Assembly (NCBI GenBank): GCA_964036665.1
Contig: OZ038526.1
Coordinates: forward strand, 8,680,001 to 8,744,000
Source: Gordius sp. MW1
Lineage: Eukaryota; Nematomorpha; Gordioida; Gordea; Gordiidae
Direction of reading: 5' to 3'
Length of the DNA stretch: 64,000 nt
Below are positions 41,363-53,300 of the stretch, piece after piece. The translations under genes and the position numbers were made by a program. Numbering within the stretch: position 1 is the stretch's first letter; every line of letters begins with the position of its first letter. The notes below the pieces were generated by a model. The model had not been told where the DNA came from and searched no databases. It saw nothing but the letters and a program-made list of their open reading frames with translations.

Positions 41363-44300
41363 CTAGAATCGATATACAATAGAAAGATAAAAGGGGGTTT
41401 TGCCCTCAGGTAGGGGTCAGACAAATTAGATGTAAGCAAAGGTCATTATTAATTTTTAGGGAACTATTTAGCCAGTCTCACTATGATCCGTTCTAAAATC
41501 AACAAGTCGCAAATATAAATTTATAAAGCTAATCAATTAATCGGGGTAGAAAAATAAAAATGGGATTTGGCCTAGTGTCAGGTCAATTAAAGCCAACTAG
41601 CTGTCAATAGCTAATTTCTATTAACATAAGTTGTCATAGCAATTAAAATCCAAGGAGGAGGTCACGGGACATTTTCAAAGAAAGTAAGTCCATAAATGCA
41701 TAGCAATTATTATGTTTGTGCGGGTCCGTCTTAAAATAATGTTATAAGTAGAGGCCTGGAAAGTCAATTTTTTCAACCCGAACCCGACCCAACTCTAAAG
41801 CATTTTAAACACCAGACCCAACGTCTGGTCGGATTTGGGTCACCCGTACAATCCTCTAGTTATAGGTATGATGTGAGAGCACTCTCCTTTCGTTGGTAAT
41901 CTTTAAAAAGGTTGGGATACTGAAATGAAAAATAGAAAACTGCGTTTTTATAGGTCTCTAGTCGACGCAAACAAGTGAGTCAATGCTTGACCCTTTTTAT
42001 GTAAATCTAAAACAAGAATGTTGACAAAAGAAAAAATCATGACAAAGTCTTTAATTTCACAGGCCTTGGGCAGCGTAGGGTTTTAATACTAATGATTTAA
42101 ACAGTAAAATTTGCAACAATTTTAGTGTACAATTTCGCGTGGCTATAGCTTAATTACTGCTCTATGCTAAATATTATTGATTATATATTGAAAAAACTCG
42201 GGCCTTCGGCCCTCGTGGGAAGGGGAAGAAGGGAAGGGAAGAGGGGAAGGGAAGGGAAGAGGGGAAGGGAAGGGGGGACGACTCATCTGTACTTCGTATA
42301 AATGTATCATATTTGCTATGCAATTTATGGGCGAGAAAGGTGGGAAGGGGCGAGAATGCCTATAGGGGGGTATTAAATGCCTAATGATTAATTAATTATT
42401 TATACAAATTTTCCATTATAGGCAAAATGTAATATAGGCAAAATGTAATATAGGCAAGGGTTAGGGTTAGATTTATTGTTTGCATCTAGTTGCGTATTAC
42501 ATTAGTTTTTATGGCCTTTAGTGATTATGGGTCTAACAAACATTATATTATAAAACAACACAATGTTAAGAATTTGCAGAATTGTTGGGAGAATTTTTTG
42601 TTGAATTTGAACAATGTTTAATTAAAAAAATCAAAAATTTGGCCAATGGTCACTTTTTCTCTGTTGGTCAGTACCAACACATACTCTATAAGTCAATGAT
42701 AGCCAAAAAAACGGAAAAAAAAATTTTGATGCTCACTTTGGCCAATGGTCATTTTTTTCCATTGGTCAGCAGCCAGCACACGGTAAAAGTGGATATAAAT
42801 TCATAAGAGTAAAAAAACGAAAAAAAAAATTTCGAATCACATTTTGGCCAATGGTCATTTTTTCCATTGGTCAGCAGCCAGGACACGGTAAAAGTGAATA
42901 TAAATTCATAATAGTCAAAAAAAACGAAAAAAAAGTTTCCGAATCACATTTTGGCCAATGGTCATTTTATTCCATTGGTCAGCAGCCAGCGGACGGCCAA
43001 AAAGTCATAATAGCAATGGTAAGAACAGGAACAATCATAATAGTCAAAAAAAAACGAAAAAAATAATTTCGATTCACATTTTGGCCAATGGTCATTTTTT
43101 CCATCGGTCAGGAGCCAGCGGACGGCCAAAAAGTCATAATAGCAATGGTAGTAACAGGAACAATCATAATAATCAAAAAAACGAAAAAATAAACTCGGAT
43201 TCACATTTTGGCCAATGGTCATTTTTTTCATTGGTCAGCAGCCAACGGACGGCCAAAAAGTCTTATAATCAATGATAGTAACAAGAACAATCATAAGAGT
43301 CAAAAAAAACTCCGGGATTCTAACCCAAAAACTAGTTAAATTGCATAGCAATTAAAAGTAAACAACTTTTATTTATGTTTATTATATAACTAGTTAAATT
43401 GCATAGCATTAAAAGTAAACAACTTTTATCTATGTTTATTATATAATAGATAATTTAACAAATCTTATATATAACACACCGAGGGAGATAGAGATGAGGG
43501 GTGGGGCACCTCTTATGCATTAATTTAAAAAATAACACAGCGAGGGAGATAGAGATGAGGGGTGGGGCACCTCTTCCTCATGCATTAATTTAAAAAAGCG
43601 ATAACCCAATATACCCAATGCAAATAGATAGGGAGGGTAACGGACAACGGACGGACGGACACCAAAAAACGAGCCCATAAATTGCATAGCAATTAATAGC
43701 GTGGGAATATAGCCTCAAAAAGGCCATTTTTTACACCTTCATCGTCATAATCTGGACGACTTGGGAAAAAACTAAAAACACACTATTGCTCAGCGTAAAA
43801 TTCCCAATAAGAAAAACTTGTCAGAAAACGGGATGGAATCATAAAGACATTTGAAGACCTATTTAATTATTCCAGAGCTAACAAAATTTTTACAAATGAT
43901 TTATTTAATATAATGATAAATTCTAATCAGACTGCACTGCCACAATCAATAAAAAAACAATCGAATCTTATTTATGAGCCAGATTTTTATTAAAAAACTG
44001 AGAATGACTGTCAATAAACGTAACTTATCATCGTTAGAAAAGCGTGACATTTCGAATTAAAATACACTCGGCAAATTATTGTTCTAAAGGGGGGTTACTA
44101 TCGCGATGGATTCGTCCCTCATAGCCCACTGCATACGGTGGTGGGGGATAGGGATGTGGGGGACCTGGTTCGTCGCGACAATGCTCGACCCTGCCCCGGG
44201 TCGATCCCCAATCCTCCCGCTCCGTTGGGTGGTGAGAGTAAGGATAAGGTTCTTCCATAGCATCCCGAGGCAACCCGACGATTTCTTTGTATTCATCGTG

Positions 44301-47300
44301 TTTCTTCCTCTCTCCAAAACGCTGTGAGGCCGACCTTCGTTGCTAGGAATGGGTGTTGATAGTTAAAAAAAATACGAAAGCTGGCCGTTTAAAGGTGACT
44401 TTTAACTTATTTTCATTCTTATATATGGGAGTCGCGAAATTTTAAGGTAATATGACTTTCTCTTCGTCCCTATTTTGCTTGCCAACATAACAAGTGAATC
44501 CAAAAAAATAAAAAATCCATAACTATAGTCTTCAGACCGAATGTAATTGTTCGGTATAGTCGACTTAATATAAGCAACAAGTTGCGGCCCAATGATAGCA
44601 AGAAATGTTGTCCCTTCACACCACTAATCGATTTTTTAAAAACAAACCAACCTTATCCATCATATCCAAGTCGCAAATTTCGCCGCTCGAATTTTTGGAC
44701 CTGGTCTTGACTTTAGTGTCGTCCGAGTCGGTACTCATTTGACTTTGGGAGGAGGTTAGGCGCCGCCTACGGGTGACATCACCATAAAGGTGTGGCTGTT
44801 TCGGCATATTGTGCCCACCCGTTCTATACTGGTCCGGCAACTGTCGTTCTCTGCAAAGGTTGCAATGAAGTATAGTTATTAGGCGTAAAACTTTAGTTCA
44901 GGAATAGAACTATTTTTCATAGTTTTTAGGATTGTTATCCGTATAAGTATATCAGCCATGGGCGTAGCCAGGGGGGCGCCTTTCCCCCTAAATGACAACA
45001 AAAAAAATCAATATAGAAACCCTTAAAAATTAAAGAAATTTACGTTTTGCCCCCCCCCCATTGAACTTAAACAACTTTCGCCACCCCCCCCCCAATCCAA
45101 AACCTAGCTACGCTCATGATATCAGCATTGTAAGGACATGGATATAAGTATTTTTGGTAACAGTTAAATTAAAATGGTTCCTCCTTTAGATGCTATGCAA
45201 TTAAATTAGCCGGGTCTAACGAAAACTTACTACGAGGTTTATGTTCACTTTTATAAATGTAGTACTACATTTATATAATCCATTCTTGGCTTTTATAATT
45301 TCACCCTAAATATAGTGAAATTCATAAATTCCCAAAATATTTCAATTTGACGCTTTTAATACGACTTCAGTTTGGCTAAACGAACAATTATAATCCATAC
45401 GAAAAACGAGTAGTATTTTCTATTGCAAAAGGGGGTAAGGCCAAATTCAAGACTAAACCTAATCGGACCGTGTTCGGCTTCTGCACTTGAGCCCGCATAA
45501 GTAAGTCGGGTAGGGTTGGGCCCTGGGCCGTCGATGTCTTCGTAATAGTCTTCGCGCCGCTTTTTCACGCGCTCCAAGTAATTCATGCTAGGGGTACCGT
45601 TTGTCGTCACCGACGTCCTGTCGTAGGTGTATCGCAGTGGAGGAGCGGGGGAATGACATCTGATTGAAATGACAAATATTTTAGGTAAAAATGTTGTGGG
45701 CATCTATATAAAGTCTTTGTTCTTCGGTTGTATTCAGGTTTAAAAACATCAAAGTTTTACGCTTTTGATCTAATATAAAGAAAAGGAGTCAAAATAAATA
45801 CACACGCCAAGAACTAATGTTTAGGCAGAAGTGGATAAATTCTAAATTATCGTTATTTTAATTAACATCTGCCTTTTTAAATGCACGCCAATTTCGCCCG
45901 CCACCCTAGAGTTCCAGTAACTGAAAATATATAAATTTTTGCTGTTTTATATATGACTTTTTCTTTTCGCAAAAAAACTTGGCAAAATTTTCATTCGTAC
46001 AATTATGGTCATTCCATTTGTCAATTTCTTCTAGCGTTTAAAAAATTCCAGAATTAAAATTACTATAGATAAGCTCCCATCGCCGTAAAGTCGTTAAGAA
46101 ATAAACCGCGAATTGTATCGTTAGTTACTCAATTATATTATACAATGTTATAACAAAACATGGTTATTAGAGACTATTCAAACCTGATGTGGCGCAAAAA
46201 AAGCACGTTACTTAAAATGCCTCGGAAACTCCCATAAACCGTTACACACTGAATACCCTATAATAACCGATAATTACAATTGGCTATCAAACCACAACCA
46301 ATAAATAATGCTAGTTTTAAAGTCTAATTCTGATAGGAGAGCCATTTCAAAATATTGCATATGTTCGTTGCTGAACACACCTCTTAGCGCCATAACGCGC
46401 CCCCTCTACACTATCCAGGGCCGGCGAAGGGGATATTCGCATCTTTCCGCCACAATTCTCGCCCTGTTCCATACCCCGTTGTTCTTCCGATGCCTTGGGC
46501 ATACCCTTTTGCATCCACGAGTGCTGTAACAAGTGTTGCCGCACCTTTCAAACGATATCGTATGAAAGTTATCATGTACATAGGTTTTTATATCTATTTT
46601 GTATAGCCCCAAAGTCTTAAATATATCGTTAAAATCCGTGGTGTTTCGTTTAAGAAACTGAGAGGCCCAAATTATTCGGTGACAATTTGATAAGAGTTGT
46701 GCTAGAAGCGATTAAAAGACAAAAAAACGTGTAAACAGCCAATAAAAGTATTTTCGAGCTTTAGTATCTCTTTACCCCCGTCATTTCAATCGAGATAAAA
46801 TATTTACAAATTCTATTACAAGAATTTTCTTCCGGTCATACCCGTTGGGTTGGCAGCACGGCCCCTTTTTTCCCCATATCTCTATAAGATGTGGCTTTGG
46901 AATCGAGCGGTTTAGAGCCGAGCTGTACCCTATCGTGACTGCTTTGCGGCGAGGGGCGCTTGAATTTGGAACTATTTGGACCACCTTTTTCCGACGCCGA
47001 AATCTCGGGGTCCGGGTTTAAGCGTTGTTTCCTGTAAATAAAATAGATAAGATAAATGTTCATTCGAAAAGAGGATGTCGACCGTACTTATTCATGAATA
47101 GAAATTAGGAACGAGCTAATAGGCTCGCCGAGGGGCGATCAATCAACAAATACTCAGCCCTTTTAAGCTCAAACGTTTTTATTCTAATGGTCGTTTCGAA
47201 ATCGGGCACCTTTTTTAAGGAATTAAAAGACGTTCTCCGCCATCTAAACAACAAATACTTGGTATTCTTATAGCCAAATACAATATTAAATCGTTCGGAG

Positions 47301-50300
47301 ATAATTGACCAATTTTGGAAGATTTTCTCGATGATTTTATATTAGAATAATTTTTATTATTAGATGCATTTTGCTTTGTAAATATTTTATGTACTTATCT
47401 TATATTGTTGTAGAATTTCCGAATTTTTAAAAAATAAACTTGTATATAAAAAGATAGAAGCATAGTAAACGGAAATCGTAGTATTTTTTAGTCCGAACAC
47501 AGTTTTAATAAATCGAAAATATCAACTTCATTCTTTGTAGTGCCAAATGTAGTGGGCAATTATTTTATAATAGTTACCGTTCAAATTTATCGGGGGACAT
47601 TCGCTGTGGCTCGCAGGGATAGGGCGTCCTGGCGTTTTCTGATGAATAAAACATTATTAACGAATTAAAAATATAATGGTCGAGGAAATAAACTATTAAA
47701 GCCTCGCAACTATCATGAATTACTTGAAAAAATCTAAAGTACCATTTCGACACTCGCAAATATCGCTACGAAAAAGCTCGTTTTCGATCAAAAATTTAAA
47801 CAAGCTTATGGGACAACTAACCTCGGGGCTTATGCCTAGACGAGCTAGAAGAGGTGGTGACGCTGCGTACATCCCTGGTCCGAGTTCTGCACGTTTTGCC
47901 CGCTTTGTCCGGAGCGCCGGGTTCGGGTTGTGGCAGGGCAAATCGCTTGCGTTCCAGGCAGCGTTCAGTCAATTTTTCCAACGAATCGTGCCTCCGATCA
48001 TACATATCGGACAAAAATTTGTCGTACTTGCTCAGGCTAGAATCCATCTTTTTACCCTTGGCGGCGCTAGTTGAACCGGCCTACAAAAATGTATAAGTCG
48101 TTTTGCAAGGATATTTCCATTACTTTCGCTAATCTTTAACATTAACCATTAACTTTTCTCGCCCTCGAAGGGATATGGTATTGAAAGTTCCAAAATTTTT
48201 GTCAGAATTAATTTAAAAAAAGAGTGAAACTGAATAAGTGTGGTAGTACCTTGTAGCTTAAATATAAAAACTAGGTACGAGATAGTGCGCATGGTATTCC
48301 TATTAGATGCTTAACAATAGGTTTGTGTCATAAGTATGTATCAAGTTTTGCTCATTTAAATGACTTTAGTAAAGTTCATTTAGACCCAGTAAAGATTGGC
48401 CATTTGTTGCGAATTTACTAGAGACGAAATAATAAATCAATTATAAAATTGTTAGAGGCCGGGGTCGGGCCTAAACGAGATAAACGACGTTAAGATAATA
48501 ATAATTTCGAGGTTAAAGAAAAAGTAGCGAGTCAAAATTGCCTGTAAGACTCTCAATCAGAGGTCAGATTTTTTTGGAAATTTCTGCCTGAACCCGGTTC
48601 GACTAAATTTTTACTTCAACCCAATTAAGTGTCCGCCCGGGCCCGCCCAAATCGTTAAAGCCGCCTGAATTGCCCGGCCCGAAATATTAAATTTGCCCGT
48701 TAATCCCGAATTTATGCGATCCCAAACACAGGTCAGATTTGTTTAAATTTTTCTGTCCAAACCCGGCTCGGTCCAAATTGCCCGCCTGAACCTAAGTGTT
48801 CGCTGCGCCATGCCCGACCATTAGAGCTGTCCGGCCCAATTACCCGTTAGACCCAAATTTATGCAATCTTAAAATCTTTCAACCACTATAAATGGTCACA
48901 CAATTTTAATAGATGTTAATTGCTAATGCATTTAGGTTAATAAAAAATTAATTCAATTAGTAATACCTACTTTGTTGTAGAATATAATGAGAAAATTTTT
49001 ACTTGAAGCAAAAAAGGAATGGTTGTGAATTAATTATGTATTATAAAATAAGTAATAGCGTAGATAAGGGAATATAAAGGACGAAAGAAATGTGGCAAAA
49101 AAAGAATATTATGGAACATAGTTATTATAGAAATTATAAATAAGTAATAGCGTAGATTAGGGAATAAAAAAGGCGAATTGAACCAAATTTAATTTGTTAC
49201 AAAAAATTATGGCATGAAGCCTTTGTTTTAAGTCTAAACAGCACACATGTGTATTGCGAACAATGATATGGCTTGGCTACATAAATATAAATATTTCAAT
49301 ACTTTCCATAAACATAGCTAATGGAGGCGGGCAAAGATTTAATTGGGGGAAGGGGGGGGGGGGCGGGGCAGCGGGCCGGGCCGGGCAAATCTGGTCTCTG
49401 CTCTCAATACGTTCCAACCACGCATAACCGCGGTCAAATGTTCATAGTCATTCTTTCGGCCAATGTAAGAACGGCATCGGTTACTTTTGTAAGCCCTACA
49501 TTGACCACTAAGCGATTTTCGTTATCGCAAAAGTGTAGTCATTCTAAATCACTACAAAACTCCCTTTTGCCTCCGAGGTGAAATACTTTATTTAATTAAA
49601 TCGCTTAATGATTCTAACTTCTTCGCCATCGCGGTCCATGGGTGGCGGACTGGGTGGCGTTTTGAGACCTTTAACCCGGCTCCCGGCACGGGGGTAAGTG
49701 GTTTGGTTGTTCGTGGTTTTAACCAGGGCACGGACGGCTCCGTTTTTGAAATCGGTCAGGGTTAGCAAATCGAGGTAATATTTGAAGCAGGGGTTGGTGC
49801 TGATACAACCGGATCCACTCAGCAAGAAATGGTAGGTGTGGTGCCTGGTAAGAAAAATGAACAGAAACTAGTTAATACGAGATAAAATTTGCTCTCGATG
49901 ATTTTGTATTTGTATGTATTAACCTTCAAAATATGGGTGGATAAATAATTAGGCGGCCGAAAGGATTTGAGCAAGCTCAATGTAGCCCTATTTTTTTAAT
50001 TTTCACGATTTCTTATAATTGGGCAATGAAAGCTTGCACATATTTTAAATATTTGATATTGCTATCAAATTTTAATATACACTTTACCATTTTTCTCCTA
50101 ACAACTCAAAAAAAAGTTAAGATAATTCGTCACTTTTTGTTAAAATAAGCTTATAAACAAATTTACACTAGTAGATTTTAGCGTAACTGATGTGTTTAAT
50201 CTATATCTCGTTAAAATACTAATTATTTCAGGGTGGGGACAGGAGAGGAAGGTGGATGTGTTAAAATTTATATTCAGGATGGGTCCGAGATAAAAATCTG

Positions 50301-53300
50301 GGTTTTTCGGCTTAATAGGGTTCTGATTGGAAAAAAATAATTCACAGGTCTCTCACTATGAGCTAAATTAAAGACATAATTTATAGAGATGATGCTAAAT
50401 AAATAATATGAAATAATCATGATAATAAAACTTGACCGCAAAAATTAGTTGCTATAGTTCCTGATGTGTGGCTACGACACTTACAGTCAAGTATATGATG
50501 TATCGAAAGATTAGTAAGCCGTTGAAAATTGGTTAATGTATTATTATTTTTCAATAATGTTTTGGTCAAGTCGAAAAATGATTAATAAAAAAGAGGTCAA
50601 AAATTTGGAAAATGTGATTTACATTGCTGTGTCACCAATATTTGATTCCTGTATTCTAGATCCTAAAAATCGATTTATAATCGCAATTTTAACATTGCTT
50701 ACTCGACAGCCCCAAAAAAGATTTTTCGAGCGTTGGTTTGCAATCCTAAAAAATTGCGGGCAAAGTTGAGAGGGTTAGGTGACGAAATTTGAAAAATAAA
50801 AAAACATTCAATAATAAAATTCACGTACCACCGGGTCCTTCTTTAGATTTATCGGTTTCAGATCTTGAGAAAAAAGGGGTAAACATAATATATAAAATGA
50901 TTAGTAGTAAGTAGTGTTGTAAGAACGGCTGGGTTTTCTTGGGTCGACCTTCGGTTTTAGTCGACTAAACATAAACAGACCAATGAAACAATCCGAAAAA
51001 TGTTTCCGGTTTGTTTATGTTTAGTTGCCCAAACAAAACCCAGCCGTATTTACAAAATACGAGTACTGAGATATTGAAATTTAAGAAATATCAAACCCCC
51101 CATGCTAAATTTAAATGACAACTACAACGGTCGATGAAAAGTGAAAACATTCCCTAGAACCAAATAGGCTTACCATATTTGATCTAAAAGTGGTAAAATT
51201 TTCACCGCTATTAATAAGACGTATAATTTTCCCACAAATTAGAAGAAATAACAACGAGCCCTCACTTTATCCATAAACACCTTCATTTAATACCGCAATT
51301 CAAAAGCCAGATATTATAAGATCACAAAACTAAAATTTATTCACTTCAATATAAATTTAAATACTACCCAAAAGATGTATTACAGATAATAAATCGTAAA
51401 CATCAAAATGTCCCAAAAATATGCAAAGGGAGCTAAGTAGGGCAAAAAATTCAGATTGCAATATTTAAGAAAAATTAACCTTCATCGTCAGAAATTTCGG
51501 GCAAATCGGAAGAGGAAATACTGATTTGGTCGTCGAAGGAGGACAGGTCGCTAGTGTGTACCGAACTGACCGATAGGTTGTCTTGATCATTTTTGCCTAA
51601 AGGCAGTGTAATCGAATTAAAATAAATAGAAGGGATCGTGAATTATAATTTTATGAAAAGCTATGAAATGATTTTATACGTATGTAAAGGAGTGCGTGTA
51701 AATACTGTCATAGCAAAATTTAAAATAAGAGTACAGTTCAAAGGATTATAAATTTATATTTCACAATCATTCACCCCAAATTAATTTGGTCTATATTAAA
51801 AATTAGTCTCGCAGGCTATAGATTGAAAAATTCACATAGCATAAATATCCTGAGCTTGATCTAAGTTTTTAAATAATTACCTGAAAATTAATTAGAGCTT
51901 AGGGGGCCCAATCTTTGAACAGTAATAACTATGTTAATATAATAAATCTATCATTTCACATCATGTACACCTATTATTTAGTTTTAACACCTAAATTGCA
52001 ATTAGCTGTAATAACCTCATATCTACAATTCAAACGGCCTTATAAATGACTTTAAATATTCTAAAAAGAAGCGCCGGGCTTACTTTTAGTGACTGTTTTA
52101 GGTCTTTCCTTTTTGCTAGAACAAGTTATCACTGCTTCGGCCGGTAATTGAATTGTGGAGGGTGAGGGGGGGAGAGGGGGTTGGGCGGTGGTTTCACCCC
52201 AATTCGATCCCTCACCCTCACTCGGACCGGCAGGGAGGGGTGGTGGAGGGGCGGGGGTCGAAGGTTCGGGGTCGAAATCGTCTATTAGTTGATCCGCTGA
52301 CCCTAGGACCAATTCGAGCCCACTCAAGTTGAGGTCGGCGGCGTTGGTCAGGAGTTGAGCCAGCTTGTTTTTGATTAAGTCCATGGCTTGGAGGGCGTTA
52401 CCAGGCGGAGGGGGTTGAGGAGGTGGGGGTGCAGGAGGAAGGGGCGGATCTGTCTCTGGTGGGGGTAAGGGAGGTAAGGGGGGTGGGAAGGGGGAGTGTT
52501 CGGTGATGAGCATGAAAGTAGGTGGTAGTTGAGGCATGAGATTCTGGGTGGCTCGGGAATCGATGACAAAATTGGGTGGTAACATGACCTCTTCCTTAAC
52601 CATACTCTCCAAAGCTAAAACACAAAAATGTCTTGATATTTACAAAGTTAATTATAATAAAGATGAGTCTTGATAAAATATATGTGTTTAACTTTGATTT
52701 CAACTTTTACTTGTTTAAACATGATTAAAGAATAATTATTTTAATTGCCAATCAAAAATTATAAGCATATTTTTATTTAGTTAATTTAATATATATGAAA
52801 ATAATTAAATTCATATATAATAACCTGAAGCAGTATAGAATTGAAATTTGGGTATATTATTTTCTTCTACAAAGAATTTTTCTAAGTATTCCAATATTTG
52901 AAGACTAATTTGATCATGCATTTTGATGCTTATAGTTTGTGTAACAATAAAATCAACACTGTCATTCAGATTGTTAGATCTATTTGATAATAGAAAAACT
53001 TAATTTAAAATATATGTCACAATAAAAGCATTACAATGAGGCAACAATTTAAGTTGTTATGTGAATTATTAATAAAAACAAAATATTTAATATATATACA
53101 ATTTATAAATAGTATGTAGTGGTAATGTATAAGAGGAAATTTTTATGTAAAGAACTGATTACTTCAGCACTTCATTTCTAAGTTGATTTCTAAAATCATT
53201 CTTATTCAAGGTTGAGGTCCAACACTTTTTATCTAAAAATTTTGTAACAAAATCTTCCACTTGCAAACTTAGGTTATAATAAAATGGCTAATTTAGAAAT

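Larger units (their letters stand above)
42190..43700. mobile_element. Long non-coding element (copy B, inverted relative to 6890-8537)
   Basis: It starts with CTCGGGCCTTCGGCCCTCG and a GGGAAGGGAAGAGGGG tract, then TTTGCTATGCAATTTATGGG (42312-42331). It ends with GAGCCCATAAATTGCATAGC followed by AATTAA near 43674-43699. CATTTAATACCCCCCTATGG of copy A is found here reversed. The interior is a minisatellite plus two smaller tandem duplications. No coding capacity. It lies in the last BOD1L-like intron. Confidence 0.7.

Noticed and set aside
40982-41413. Plus-strand open frame opposite the last BOD1L-like exon
   Set aside because: The minus strand shows consistent splicing, phase and Pro/Tyr-rich C-terminus; the plus frame is a shadow.
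42620-43330. CRISPR-like array
   Set aside because: The units are longer than 100 bp, lack constant spacing with unique spacers, and lie in a eukaryotic intron. It is a minisatellite.
50829-50863. 35-nt BOD1L-like exon candidate (SETDKSKEGPG)
   Set aside because: The splice sites look good, but the phase fits neither exon 5 nor the exon at 49844, so it is left out of the feature list as unproved.
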